A DNA stretch of 62,500 nt from Leishmania martiniquensis (GCF_017916325.1 NC_090156.1:1-62500); one strand, 5' to 3'. Positions 30,104-41,184 are shown, counted from the first letter of the stretch. Notes: generated from the sequence alone by a model not told the origin. Numbers and translations: made by a program.

Positions 30104-32101
30104 TGCGCTGCGGAGTCGCGCTGCACTTTCGCGACCGCGTTCATTTCGCGGCCTCTTTGCTGTCCTCGTTCCCGTCTTCGGGAGGCATATCGCTGTCATT
30201 GAAGACCAATCTTTCAAGGTTTAGTGATTCCTTGGTGACATCAGAAGTGTGCGCTTTTTTTCTGTGTGCGGAATTTCAAAGCAGGGGTGCGTGGCCACTG
30301 GCATGCTGCGCATCCACGCGGTGCTGTAGTCGCTACGTGGGCCATCGAGGATGAAGCGGGCAAAAAGAAAAGATGGCGCATCTATCTATGCATCACAGAG
30401 AGAGAAGTGGACTGCCAAAACTTTATCTTCCTTCTGTTGTTTTATCGCGCTTTCGTGTGTGTATGTGTGTGCTTGTGTCCTATTAGCATCTTCTCTCCCC
30501 TGTAGCGCATGGGATCCGCTGCCTCTCCAGCATAGAGAGACGTCGACGCAGGTGCTTTTATCCGTTGCGTGTCTATTACTGTCTATGTGTAGGTGTGTAG
30601 CATGTTGAGTAAAAATAAAGAGGAGGGACCTCCAAAGCACAGTCGCGCGTGTTTGGTGGGCGAGTGAACCTGACCTCTTCTCATGTCGATGTCTTGTTTT
30701 TCCATCCCCAGACACCCATACCCCGACTGTCGCTCTTATTGCTGTGGAAGGCGCATGCAGCGTACACCTTCTATCCCATCCGCTCTATAGTGCCGTACAT
30801 TTTGTCCTTCTGAACAGCATCTACGACGAGGCGCGCGCGTTCGTTTGAGTGCGTCAGTGCGGCTGCAGCGCAACTTTCTTCGTGTTTAGCGCCGGATGTT
30901 TTCCCTCTCTGCTACGTACACCTTTTAAGTGCGTAATCGATCCTTCTGCAGCTCTTTTAACAGCACGTGGAGCGTGGCCTCTGAGTGGACAGCTTGTGTG
31001 CTGATGGATACGCACGGAAGACGGTGGGGGAGACGGAGACGCTTACAGGCTGCGTACGTTGTCGACCTCACCATTGACGTTCGCTTCATGGGAAAACTTA
31101 GGAAAAACCTCCAGGATGCTTCTCGCCGATCCTCAAGTGATTAGGTGCGCTTGTTGCGGTAGCGGTGCCCGGGTACACTGTGGTCGTTTTTCTTGCTCTC
31201 TACGCATTCGCCTGGCAAGGCTTTCTTTCTGTGCTTTCTCACTGTTGCGGGGGATGAAGAGATGACGTGTGCACCACGGTCATCTCCGTGACCGTGGACG
31301 GAAGTGGCGCAACAAGCAAATAGTGAAGGGAGAGGAGACTGCGTGGGCGGTTTTCCATGTCTGCCACGGTATTGGGTGCGATGACCTCTGTGCGCTGAAG
31401 CGTCCCTTAATATGCAATGTGCACACCCTGTGCAAGACAGAGACACATATGTGCGCTTGTGTGTGTGTATCGCTCTCTGTCCGCTCGCATTCATTCTGCG
31501 TACTATCGAATCCCATGCTCTTCTGTTGATGAATGTTACCCATCCTCGAAAGGTGTGAAACAGGGCGCGGTACGCAGACGGCTACCAGTGGGCTCGAGGG
31601 ATTGCCACATCTCTCCCTTGTACCTTCTTTCCGTCCCCCCCTGGTTGCGTCTTTGGAGAGCAGAAGTTCTCTCCGTCATACACACTCTTACTAGGCAGTA
31701 TTCAGCGCTTGGGGACTGTTTTCCTACTCCGGCCCTTCGCCGTTGTTGTGGTGTCGCCTATACTGTGGCTGCAGCTTCTGTCTCACCACTGCCTACTCCT
31801 TACCAAGTCGCCCTCCTCTCCCTTCCCCTAACTCTCCCTCATCACTTCCCATCCACTTCTGCCAGCGCTCTACGCCTGCGGGGGTCTCTCGTCGTTAGGG
31901 TACAGTGGAAAGACAGCTTCAAGGAAAAAGATGCGCCTCCTGTTGAGAGCAGCTGGCACAGGCTCCTTTCCAGTCGACGCTCTAAAAGGGATTAGCGATT
32001 AAGCGGCCGCACAGCCCCCAGCCCTACCACCTCAGCAAAGCGGCACACACGCACGCGCATAGCCATTTTCACAGATAGGGCATCCCCCCTCCCCCCATTT
32101 C
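30104..32101. other. Long gene-poor interval
   Basis: 2.0 kb between the transporter and the small membrane-protein frame. It contains several pyrimidine tracts, e.g. ~30487-30505 ending CCCTGTAG, and a very strong one at ~31785-31863 ending TTCTGCCAG (AG at 31864-31865), which would serve the next gene. Open frames (longest ~190 codons at 31417-31995) are Ser/Leu/Cys/Arg-rich, without recognisable domains. It is probably a long 3' UTR. Confidence 0.5.
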
Positions 32102-32739
32102 ATGAAGGTAGAGAGATGGACGTCGGGTATGACCACTAGAAAGCTGCCAGGCCGCGCGCTCATCTCATCATCCTTTTCTTGTTCGTGATCACGAACCTCG
32201 TCAACCTCATCTGCTATATTCAGCACCTGTGGTCGCTACAGAAGGTCTACGGGGTATACGTCACCAACGCGTACATCGCCTTCGCCTGCATAAGGATGCC
32301 CGTGCTTGCTGGAGTGAGTGCGCCGCTCATCCACTGGCCGTGTGCACATGTCAGTGAGATGCCGCCTGAGTGGTGGCGTAAAGCGCTGCCCCTCGACAGC
32401 ATCCTTTCCTTTTCAGTCCATGACTTCCCAATGTTGCAGATGGAGCTGTGGCTTGTCAGCAGGTTTAGCTGGACAGAGATTCTCGAGGCCGTTTCTTTGC
32501 TCCTCAGCCTCCTTTCCTTCATCATCAGCTTTCTCGTCATGTGGATCGCCTACTTGTGGAAGCGGAATAAAGTCTTGCAAATCCGGTACGGTGCCGCGGC
32601 TCTTAGTACATCCGCCATCCCCGCTGCTCAGTGTGCACAGAGAAGCTCGTCACGAGCCTACCAGATTTTAGGGAGAGGGACGGGAGAGGGCTTGCCACGC
32701 ATCTTCCCAGTGAATGCATGTGCGCTGCCGTTAGACTAA
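32102..32739 (+). pseudogene. Small multi-span membrane protein, apparently frameshifted
   Basis: From 32179 an open frame encodes hydrophobic, protein-like sequence ('FVITNLVNLICYIQHLW...', a second span near 'AYIAFACIRMPVLAG', and a strong third span 'LLLSLLSFIISFLVMWIAYLW' followed by KRNK). It has no ATG until 32296, inside the second span. An ATG at 32102 opens a short basic N-terminus (MKVERWTSGMTTRK...) in another frame, ending at a stop near 32186. Joining the two frames around 32162-32175, where ATC/TCA repeats occur, would require one missing base. A splice acceptor at 31864-31865 supports a gene here. This is either a real pseudogene or a one-base assembly error. Function unknown. 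Confidence 0.5.
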
Positions 32740-33643
32740 GCCTGCTTTTTGTGTTTCGACTGCTGGGACCCTCACCCTTCTCTTACTCCTTTACGGCACC
32801 TTCACCCCTCCATACCTCAACAGGCATTGATGGGAATGGGCGGTATGGAGATCCTCGCCTCCCCTCTTCCCCTCTCCCACCCTAGACGCCACCAGACTCA
32901 TTTCTGTGTGTCTGCGTTTTGCGTTGCTTCCATCTCTGCTCCTCTTCAATGGCATCGAGCACAGGGACTGAGTCGCAGCTTTGCATATGCCTCTCTTCAC
33001 CCTCTCGTTTGAGGCCTTCCCTGCGCCGCGTGCTCGTGTCTCCGTGCATTTCCTTCCCTCACGCGCACGCTACATCATCGAAGTACCTCAATGAAAGAGA
33101 GAAGAAACATCAAGAGTCACTCGAGAGGAGAAAGGGAAAGAGGGCAAGACTGACTTTCATTGCCTTCTTTCTAATTTCCCAACGGAGCAGACTCAGCGCT
33201 CGAAGAATGGCCGCGAGCAACCTCTTCTGCGCGGCCGTAGCGAAGTTGCTCCGATGCCTCTGCGCTCTTTGAGGCACTGCCTGCGATGCACTCGCCGCTC
33301 CACTATGGCGGAATACTGCGCTCTCTGTGTAGGGTCACGGTCCTTCTCCCTCTATCGCTTCGCTCTCTCCCGTCTTCACCCTTTCGTGGCCGCCGCTCTC
33401 ACTCTGGCCATTGGGTTTGTCTTCTGCTTTTTAGTTTTCTCTTCTATGGAGTGCAGTGGTGCCGCAGTGCAGAGCGGCGTCAACTCTCTTTTCTATTGGT
33501 CGAGGTGGCACTGCAGCAGCGACTGCTGGCGCTGCAGTGGCAAGTGCCCCCTCTCTGGCGCCATAGCGAATCACGGCAGCCGTAGAACGACACTTCGCTC
33601 TCCCTTCCTTTCCCACACTTGCCTCTTCTAGCTGCTACGAGCG
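32740..33643. other. Intergenic region
   Basis: 904 bases, pyrimidine-rich in several places. The tract CCCTTCCTTTCCCACACTTGCCTCTTCTAG (written in part; AG at 33630-33631) sits 12 bases before the next ATG and is an excellent splice acceptor. No recognisable gene. Confidence 0.5.
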
Positions 33644-34099
33644 ATGCTTCGCATTAGCTCGATCTGCCTCCCTAAGGCAGGATGCGAGGAGATCACGCGC
33701 AGGGCGCGTCGCATAGTGCTGAAGCCACAGGAATATTATGCACAGCACCGCATGCAGGTATGGCAGATGCGCTTCAAGGAAATGGGCCCTCCGTTTTCGC
33801 GCGTGTGGGTGGCGCTTGGAGGCAAGATGCGCCGCCGCCGCATTGGGCGGCAAATCGATGTGAAGGACTTGCGCTACTACTGGCGCCCGATCGAGCCACA
33901 GTACCAGCGCCTGTATATGTCTCGGCTCCGCATCAAGGACCACTCAAACAAGCGCGTGCAACCGATGCGTCTCCGAGCGACCAACGCGGACATCGGGCAC
34001 GCTTCCTCACTGAAGGAGTGGGAACGCTCTGGCAACCGGAAGTATGGCGCTGCCCTCGCACCCCCGAAGAAGCGTGACTTTGAGTTTCGCGTTTTTTGA
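33644..34099 (+). CDS. Small basic protein, possibly mitochondrial (ribosomal-type), unknown
   Basis: 151 residues, very rich in Arg, Lys, Tyr and Met. The N-terminus ('MLRISSICLPKAGCEEITRRARR') could be a mitochondrial presequence. The remainder ('MRRRRIGRQIDVKDLRYYWRPIEPQYQRLYMSRLR', 'NKRVQPMRLR') is typical of RNA-binding or mitoribosomal proteins of kinetoplastids. No named domain recognised. The gene is well defined: a strong splice acceptor lies 12 bases upstream, codon usage is GC-rich and biased like its neighbours, and the composition is non-random. The mitoribosomal idea is inference from composition only. Confidence 0.72.
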   Translation: MLRISSICLPKAGCEEITRRARRIVLKPQEYYAQHRMQVWQMRFKEMGPPFSRVWVALGGKMRRRRIGRQIDVKDLRYYWRPIEPQYQRLYMSRLRIKDHSNKRVQPMRLRATNADIGHASSLKEWERSGNRKYGAALAPPKKRDFEFRVF

Positions 34100-34979
34100 G
34101 GTGCACCTGTTCCTCCGATTACTTTCGCACCACTTTGGGCGTCTACGCGTTCTCTGCCCGCTCTTGCCCGCCTCGGTACGGAACTGGCCTCTCGCATCCT
34201 TCCCATCCTGCATGCGCCCCTTCCTGCCCACTTCTCTTGCATCCCGCAAGCCTCTTCTCCGTCGTGTATGTGCGCGGATGTGAAGGTAGAGGACGAGGGG
34301 CACGAACGTTGGGCGGATAGGCTCCTGAATGGGAAGCCTGCGACTCTGTTGTTGATGTTGTGGCCGTTTCTATGGCTACGCTAAACATGAGCATCTCAAA
34401 AGGATCTACTGCTGTGCGTGAGGCCGACCGAATGAGGTGTGATCGGTGCGTCGCGAACGCGTGGCGAGGGGCGTGTGCACCTATTGAGTGCTGCTCAGGG
34501 CCATGCGCACTGCCCGGGTTTGGCAATCTACTGTGAGCATCGCTTTTTGTTGAGCGCCATTTATACACACCCAGTCTACACGCCCCCCCTCAAGCCATCT
34601 TGTTCTCGGCACCGCTACCCTCGCCAAGCACTCCGTTCTGCCTGCCCCCCTCCCACCACTCCCTGCTCCTCATGCTGTGTCTCTTTTTTTCCGTGTGCTT
34701 TAGTCGCGCTATTCTGGCGATTGCCAGCGTGCGATGGGGGCGGCACACTGAAAATAACGCATCGCGTCGCTTTGTACTCTTTTCCTTCGCTCAGGAGCAT
34801 CTAAACCCTCTTGGGGCCCGTTCACTGTAGTTTCCCGCTCTTCGAGTGCGTGCGTGCAGCAGCTCGACCCCGTTGCCGCGGAGTCGAGGGCCGTCGCTAA
34901 TTGCAGCGCTATCCGCAAGCGCGCATCTTCGACATTCATTTCCTTGCCAGCTTTACTTCACAACTCTGTTGTCTCAAGG
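34100..34979. other. Intergenic region
   Basis: 880 bases. A pyrimidine tract at ~34605-34701 ends GTGTGCTTTAG (AG at 34702-34703). The downstream frame is open back to 34854, but without family evidence for that extension. No other gene seen. Confidence 0.5.
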
Positions 34980-35558
34980 ATGGAGAGCCCTCGATCGGGT
35001 GGCAGTGGCGAGGAGATACGCGTCTTCCAGAGCGCACTAGACAAGCGCACGGTGACGACAACTGTCTTTGCTCAGCCCGCGTTCTACATGGGCCTGGGCA
35101 GTGCCTTGGTAATGGTGTTAACGCAGCGCTTCCCGGAGGAGTTCATGCTCCGCAAGTACCTTACCATGTCGTACAACGGCATCCGCGCCCCGTCGCTTCT
35201 CACCATTCCGTTCTGCGCCATCAGCGGCATCTACTTTTCTATTGCCAGCATCATCACTACCGCGCCAACGCCACTGGTAGGTCACCTCCTCGGGTACGGC
35301 GTGAGTGTAGGTGTCGGGCTCACCATGTTGTCGTTACGGCGCGTCTCGTGGTATTACCCTCTCCTCGGCCTTATGTATCTCTCCTTTGGTGGTCTGCACC
35401 ACTATCGCAAGTTGATGGTATACGGTGACAACGCCCCTCTCTTTTACTGGTCGGACTTTGGCGAGATCTACCGCGACAAAACAGCGTATCGCCATGAGAA
35501 GAGGCGGCGCGCCGAAGAGAAGAAGGCCGCTATGCAGCAAGAGCGCGCAATCGAGTAG
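34980..35558 (+). CDS. Multi-span membrane protein, unknown
   Basis: 192 residues. The protein starts MESPRSGGSGEE and has about four hydrophobic segments: 'FYMGLGSALVMVL', 'SLLTIPFCAISGIYFSIASIIT', 'LVGHLLGYGVSVGVGLTML' and 'YYPLLGLMYLSFGGLHHY'. It ends in a charged helical tail ('EKRRRAEEKKAAMQQERAIE'). This pattern is common in kinetoplastid-specific inner-membrane proteins of mitochondria, including respiratory-complex accessory subunits, but nothing identifies the complex. The ATG at 34980 was preferred over the upstream open stretch, which has no ATG before it and differs in composition. Codon usage resembles the genes downstream. Confidence 0.72.
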   Translation: MESPRSGGSGEEIRVFQSALDKRTVTTTVFAQPAFYMGLGSALVMVLTQRFPEEFMLRKYLTMSYNGIRAPSLLTIPFCAISGIYFSIASIITTAPTPLVGHLLGYGVSVGVGLTMLSLRRVSWYYPLLGLMYLSFGGLHHYRKLMVYGDNAPLFYWSDFGEIYRDKTAYRHEKRRRAEEKKAAMQQERAIE

Positions 35559-36363
35559 TGACGATGGCAGCAGCGCCGGTGGGCTACACCCCCCCTCCCC
35601 AGTCCCGGAGAGCGGTGTTTCGTCGTAAGAGCCACACGCCCTTGCCGCGCCGATGCGCCCTCGCATGTGTCGCTTTTTCCCAGTGACCTCTTCACGCGTC
35701 TCTTTGCTCCCGTGCCGTACCGGCAGCACACTGACGACGACGACGGAAGCGCTGCCTGCCGTATCAGCGCTTCCCCACACACACACACACACAAACACAC
35801 ACCTGAGCACTTAAACACAAGCAACAAAGAAGAAGACCTCAGCAGTATCGCCAGCCCCCTCGGCCATCTTCCCACATGCAACCGCTTGAGGCACATAAGG
35901 CCACCTGCGGGCTCAACGACAGCGAGAGTTAAAAAAAGCCAAGACATTGGACTGATGGACAACAAGCTTTGCAGCCCCCTCGGCTCTCTCCTCTCCCTTG
36001 CCCACTTACGCCCTTCGCTGATCTCTCCGACTCTCCCCTCCCAACCGCTTTCTGTGTGTTTTTCGCGTGCGTCGAGCCGCATCAGCGGGTGTTTTGACGC
36101 TTTGCTTGTGAAGGAGTCGTTGCACTGCCACGCACAACGGCACGTGACTCGCTTGACGACGGCACGTGCGGGGACAAGCGAAGGATACAGTAACGTGCGG
36201 CCTCCTTAAGCTCGACTCTCTCTCTCGGGCGCTACTTGCTAGCGTGGGGTGTGTAAGCGCATAAGGTGGCCGATATGCACGTACCTCTCCTCCCTACACA
36301 TACGCACGCGCGCACAAAGACACACATACACGCAGAGAGAGAAAGAGCGCACTGTCTTTCACA
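35559..36363. other. Intergenic region with a CA microsatellite
   Basis: 805 bases. It contains a (CA)n tract at ~35776-35802 and a pyrimidine stretch (CGACTCTCTCTCTCGGGCG) leading to AG at 36241-36242, the likely splice acceptor of the calpain-like gene. No gene seen. Confidence 0.55.
35776..35802. repeat. (CA)n microsatellite
   Basis: Alternating CA run with one AA interruption, in an intergenic region. Such tracts are common in Leishmania UTRs. Confidence 0.85.
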
Positions 36364-39300
36364 ATGCCGTCCAATGCAGAGCTGTACATGTACTACTGTC
36401 GGCGCTCCGCGTGCCACCCGAATAGCGCAGTGAAGCGCTACCTCGACGAGACAGCCGGCAGCCCGCTCGAGGTGGTTGATGTTTCGGCAAACTACTTGGG
36501 CTTGCGCGGCCTCATTCCGGTGTTGGATCTCGTCAAGAACACGAAGACAGTACACACGCTGGATGTGAGCAACAACACGATGGAGCAGGGGCAGGTGGAG
36601 CACTTGGCGTACTGCCTTGCTCTCCACCCCAGCATGCGGACCCTACGGCTGTGCAACAACGGTTTGCACGACGGCCACGTCGACGCTCTGCTGCAGCTGC
36701 TGGCGGAAAACGTGTCTATTGAAGTCTTCTCTGTGAGCGGTAACAACTTGACGGCCGCCTCACTACAGGCCATTGAGGAAGCACTGGAAAAGAGCAAAAC
36801 AGTGCGGGCGCAGCGCCGCCGAGAGGAGGAGGAGCATAGCGCCTACTTGAAGGGCCGCGGACCTGGAGTGCGTCTATCCTTTCAAGCGCGCCTTTCTGAT
36901 CACATATTAGCTGCGGAGTCCGGCGGCTACATTCACTACGCGACGTGGTGGAAGAACCCACAGTACATCGTGAAGCTTTCTCGATCGTCACGCGTGTCGT
37001 TTGTGCTCGAGTGCAGGCATGCTGAGGCTGCCAATCAGGTGGGAATGCTGCTGATGCGCCACGACGGCGTGCATCGCGTTGTCGACATACTCGCCGACAC
37101 ACTTGTGGCCGAAAGCGCCATCGAAGATGACCGGTGCATCATGGAGGCCCGGCTCCGCGTCGATGAGGCGTACGTTGTGATGCCCTTCTCCTTTAACCCG
37201 GGACGCGCTGTCGATTTCACGCTGATCGCCACCCTTCGAAACGACGACATTGCGCAGAAGGAGGGCTGGATCACGGTGGAGCGGCTCGATGCGCGGTACG
37301 ACTGGTGCACGCGAACGGTGGAAGCGGCTTGGACAAGTGACAATGCCGGCGGGAGTCGGGACTGCCCTTCGTGGCGGCGCAACGACATGTATCACCTCAC
37401 GTACGCGAGCACAGCCGTCGCGCCAGAGCCGCAGCAGCAGCAGCAGCCTTTCATGGTCACGGTGCACGTACTGCTCATGAAGGAGGCTGATCCGTACGAG
37501 AACGATAGTCGGGCGATCGGGTTAGACGTTGTCAGTCACGACATCCACAATGCAACGGCGCCGCCGCTGCTCTGCACTTCCGAAGTGGTGCGCGCCTTCC
37601 ACCCTCACCAGCAGAAGACATTCATTTTGCTGCAGTTCAGCATTCCTGTTGGGGAGTTGGACATCTTTATTGTCCCGAGTACGGCCGAGGCGGGGCAGAC
37701 AGGCGCCTACAGCATCACTGTCTTCAGCTCGGTATCTGTCGACCTCACGAGGTCGGCGTTCCCTCACAGATGGCGTTATCGGGCTGTGAGAGGCCAGTGG
37801 GACGCTGAGTGCTGCGGCGGGTGTCGCCAGCTATATCAGTCGTGGAAGAGCAATCCATCCATCGAGGTATGCTTCGAGGATGCCGCGAAGGTCCTCGTGG
37901 CGTGCGTCGAGGTGCACGCTGCGGAGGCAGCACCGGCAGTGGAGGGCATAGTGGAGGGACAAAGTGCGGAAGGCAAGGCGACTGCTCGTGCTGCGGAGGA
38001 GACATTAGAGGCGATGCAGCGGAGGGCGGAGCTGGAGGAGTTTCGGCAACGCCACAGGAGCACGAAGCGGGAGGTCTGCGTCGCTGTGGTGGGCGACAGC
38101 CCACCATCGTACCCTGAGGTGGCCACATCGGCTCTGTCGGAGAAGGCGGCGGCGGTGGCTACTAACATGTGGCAAACCGTTTTCGTAGTGCCGATGCTCC
38201 GCCATGCCGCTGAGATGGCGACCTTCACATTGGAGCTCTTCTCCTCCTCTGCCTTTGTCGTCTGCAGCGCTGCCCAGCCGCTCGCCACACGACAGCGGCA
38301 GGCGCAGCTGGCCGCCTACTCTGCCGAAAACAGGCGACGCGCGGCACAGCAGAGCGCGGAGGAACAGGCGTGCCACCACGCCGCTGATCTTCCCGCCTTG
38401 AGTGAGGAGAGGCAGGCGATACTGAACAGGCTTCATGCATCCGGTCTCCCGTTTGTTGATCGCGACTTTCCGCGCGGCACATCCTCCCTTTTCCTGGACC
38501 CGCATGGTGCCCCGCCGCTCGACTTCCCGGCGGTGACGGAATGGAAGCGCGCGTCGCAGCTGAGCGGCGCGTTGCGCACGCGTGGAGGCGACGCGACCTC
38601 CATGAGCCCGCCCTGGCCCTACGGTCCCCGCCACTGGTTCGCCTCCGTGCTAAACGCGGTGGCGGCCAAGCCCGGCTGGTTGTCTCGTGTCTTTGTGGAC
38701 TACTTCAGAGAGGCAGGGTTTTCGCAGTTCGCCTTCTACAAGCAGAGCGAGTGGGTCGGCGTGACAGTAGACGACTATCTGCTCGTGGACAATCAAGACG
38801 CGCTTGTGTACGGCCACAGCGCCGCTGCGGACGACGTTCTCTTCCCGTTGGCGGAGAAGGCGTACGCCAAGCTTCATCGGTGCTACGAGGTGATGGAACC
38901 GAAGATGTGCCCGCAGCAGCCGCTGCTCGAGTTGCTACGCCAGGGCCTAATGGACGTGTCCGGTGGCTACTGCTCCACCATGCGAGTGAGGCCCGCGGAC
39001 GGCTCCGAACTGCCAGCGGACGAGCGGGAAGCACTATGGCGCCAGCTGAAGGCCGGAGTAAGCCACTCAGTGCTCTGCGCTTTGATGTTGGACAGTAACA
39101 GCACCGGCGCCCGAGAGCGCTCGCATGCCGGCCTGCTGCCAGATCGTCTCTATGGTCTAATGGACGCCCGTTTTGTCGAGCAGCAGCGACTCGTGAAGGT
39201 CCGCAATTTCGACTCAAGAAACGATGCCGACACCACGTGGCGAGGGAAGTGGGCGGACGGGAGCCCGCATTGGACGGAGACGCTGCTGGATGTGCTTCAG

Positions 39301-41184
39301 TACCGCCATGACGAGGACGCCATATGGATGCATTTTGACGAGGTGCTCTATTACTTTACGCATGTGCTTGTGACAGAGGTGTGCGCGCACTCGGCTACCG
39401 TCTCCGGCAGCTTCACCGAGTCCACCGCCAACGACCCCGACGATGCAGACCTCTCGCTGCGGAACCCGCAGTACGCGCTCACGGTGACACGAATTTCAGA
39501 GACCGGGGCAGACACGGCACCTATCGAAGTGTATGTTGGCTTGCACCGTCGTGACCCTCGCCTCGACATTACGCGCGCCAAGCACGCAACTGCCGCGTTT
39601 AAGACGGCGATCGGCTTGGCTGTGCTAGCGACTGAAGACAACCGCCGGCGTGTCTGCCACATCACAGAGGATCAGCTACTGCAGCTTGTCACCCCGAGCC
39701 GGCAGCGCGATGTCTATTGCACGCTACAACTCACCGACGAGGCGCTTCGCTCGCAGCGCATCACCCTCATGCCGTTCCGTGAGCATGATCGCGACCCAGA
39801 TGCGATGTACTGCATCTCCGCCAACTGCAACGCTGCTGCTACGGTGAGCATCGCACATGTCACTCCCAACACGGTGACCACCGTGAAGGGGCAATGGAAC
39901 GCAAGTGTCGGTGCCCCTGAATCACCGCTCTGGCGCAACAACCCGCAGCTCTTTCTCTCCCCTACGGAGACGATGGAAGTGGCAATCGCGCTCCGCACAG
40001 CTCGCCCGACGTTCGGCGTGCGCGGTTTCACTCTCCATAACACAAAGCGGTGTAGCAGCTTCCTTACGTTTGAGCCCGCCACAGTGGTGGCGAGCTGCGC
40101 CGCAGACGCGTCAGAGACCGTCCCGTCGTGCGTCGTACGTTTAGCCGGCATGAGAGAAAGGCGTGGGATGCCATATGTGCTAGTGCCGTACTCCTCCGAA
40201 GGAGCTGAGGACTTTAGCGTGGAGGTGACAGCCAATCGGCCAGTGCAGCTGCGGCCGATCGACCCTCGGCTTGACTGGCATCGTGTGCAGCAAAATGTGT
40301 CGATCAGTGCTGAGAAAGGCAACACCGGCGGCAGCCTCGCATTTCCGTCGTGGCGCTTCAATACTCAGATAGCGCTCGTGCTCCCTGTGGAGCGCGAGGG
40401 CCGTCTTTTCGTCTCTGCACGGCGCATCCGCTCGGCCGACCCGCGTGTGAAAGTAGGCATGGCGTTGATGCAGTCCGGTGGTGCCGTGAGCGGTGGCTAC
40501 CGTCGCCTCCTTACCTACAGAGAGGAAGACGTGGTCGCACGCTCAGTCGAAAAGGTCGGCGGAGAGGCCATCGTAGACACAGAGGTGAACCTTCCTGCCG
40601 GACAAGGGGGACTGATACTGGTCGTCTATGCAGATCAGCCGTACAAAGAGGCTGAGGTCGAACTGAGCGTGTACGCTGCAGCCACCGTGGAGTTGCAACC
40701 CGTCGTGGAGTGGAAGAAGGTTCTGTGGGAAGAAGGAAGCTGGGAGCTCGGTGCCACCGCTGGCGGGAGTCGCGCCCACTTCGCGAACTGGATTAACAAC
40801 CCGTTCTACGGCCTCTCGGTAATTCGAAGCACCAAAGTCGTCGTCCTCCTCGTGCAGTACCCCCGCGATCGCGAGCACCCAAAGGTACGGCGGCATGGCC
40901 AAAGGAAAGAGTTTCTGCCGCCCCCAATCGAGTTCAGGGAGCGATGCACCGCCATCGAGCTGAGCATCGTCAAGTGCGACAAGGACTTGTCAGAGGTGGC
41001 CAATGTGATTGCGGGAACAGCAGCCGAGGCGTATCTGGTGACGGAGCTGCTGCCAGACCAGCCGTACCTCCTCGTGCCGTGCACCAGCGAGCCGCAGCAT
41101 GACGGTGACTTTAAGCTTTTCGTCTTTGCTGACCACCCCGTCGACTTCTTCGAGGCTGAGAAGCCGAGACTTCCCTATGTCTAG
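36364..41184 (+). CDS. Calpain-like protein with LRR N-terminus and dead active site
   Basis: 1606 residues. Residues ~1-145 hold leucine-rich repeats ('LEVVDVSANYLGLRGL', 'VHTLDVSNN', 'MRTLRLCNNGL', 'IEVFSVSGNNL'). Then come beta-sandwich modules resembling calpain domain III, each with a W..NP-type motif: about three before the protease region and four after it. The protease-like region lies at ~700-1010. The catalytic Cys position is H757 ('GPRHWFASVL' in place of G-D-C-W-F), while the His (H921, 'RSHAGLL') and Asn (N948, 'KVRNFD') positions are kept. It is therefore not expected to cleave peptides. Trypanosomatids have many such non-catalytic calpain-like proteins, several tied to the cytoskeleton or membrane. 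No N-terminal acylation signal is seen. A short Gln run (CAG codons, ~37430-37446) sits in the second sandwich. Splice acceptor at 36241-36242. Confidence 0.9.
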   Translation: MPSNAELYMYYCRRSACHPNSAVKRYLDETAGSPLEVVDVSANYLGLRGLIPVLDLVKNTKTVHTLDVSNNTMEQGQVEHLAYCLALHPSMRTLRLCNNGLHDGHVDALLQLLAENVSIEVFSVSGNNLTAASLQAIEEALEKSKTVRAQRRREEEEHSAYLKGRGPGVRLSFQARLSDHILAAESGGYIHYATWWKNPQYIVKLSRSSRVSFVLECRHAEAANQVGMLLMRHDGVHRVVDILADTLVAESAIEDDRCIMEARLRVDEAYVVMPFSFNPGRAVDFTLIATLRNDDIAQKEGWITVERLDARYDWCTRTVEAAWTSDNAGGSRDCPSWRRNDMYHLTYASTAVAPEPQQQQQPFMVTVHVLLMKEADPYENDSRAIGLDVVSHDIHNATAPPLLCTSEVVRAFHPHQQKTFILLQFSIPVGELDIFIVPSTAEAGQTGAYSITVFSSVSVDLTRSAFPHRWRYRAVRGQWDAECCGGCRQLYQSWKSNPSIEVCFEDAAKVLVACVEVHAAEAAPAVEGIVEGQSAEGKATARAAEETLEAMQRRAELEEFRQRHRSTKREVCVAVVGDSPPSYPEVATSALSEKAAAVATNMWQTVFVVPMLRHAAEMATFTLELFSSSAFVVCSAAQPLATRQRQAQLAAYSAENRRRAAQQSAEEQACHHAADLPALSEERQAILNRLHASGLPFVDRDFPRGTSSLFLDPHGAPPLDFPAVTEWKRASQLSGALRTRGGDATSMSPPWPYGPRHWFASVLNAVAAKPGWLSRVFVDYFREAGFSQFAFYKQSEWVGVTVDDYLLVDNQDALVYGHSAAADDVLFPLAEKAYAKLHRCYEVMEPKMCPQQPLLELLRQGLMDVSGGYCSTMRVRPADGSELPADEREALWRQLKAGVSHSVLCALMLDSNSTGARERSHAGLLPDRLYGLMDARFVEQQRLVKVRNFDSRNDADTTWRGKWADGSPHWTETLLDVLQYRHDEDAIWMHFDEVLYYFTHVLVTEVCAHSATVSGSFTESTANDPDDADLSLRNPQYALTVTRISETGADTAPIEVYVGLHRRDPRLDITRAKHATAAFKTAIGLAVLATEDNRRRVCHITEDQLLQLVTPSRQRDVYCTLQLTDEALRSQRITLMPFREHDRDPDAMYCISANCNAAATVSIAHVTPNTVTTVKGQWNASVGAPESPLWRNNPQLFLSPTETMEVAIALRTARPTFGVRGFTLHNTKRCSSFLTFEPATVVASCAADASETVPSCVVRLAGMRERRGMPYVLVPYSSEGAEDFSVEVTANRPVQLRPIDPRLDWHRVQQNVSISAEKGNTGGSLAFPSWRFNTQIALVLPVEREGRLFVSARRIRSADPRVKVGMALMQSGGAVSGGYRRLLTYREEDVVARSVEKVGGEAIVDTEVNLPAGQGGLILVVYADQPYKEAEVELSVYAAATVELQPVVEWKKVLWEEGSWELGATAGGSRAHFANWINNPFYGLSVIRSTKVVVLLVQYPRDREHPKVRRHGQRKEFLPPPIEFRERCTAIELSIVKCDKDLSEVANVIAGTAAEAYLVTELLPDQPYLLVPCTSEPQHDGDFKLFVFADHPVDFFEAEKPRLPYV

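Noticed and set aside
31417..31995. 192-codon plus-strand frame in the 30-32 kb gap
   Set aside because: Ser/Leu/Arg/Cys-rich and contains the pyrimidine tract that serves as splice signal for the next gene; unlikely to be translated.
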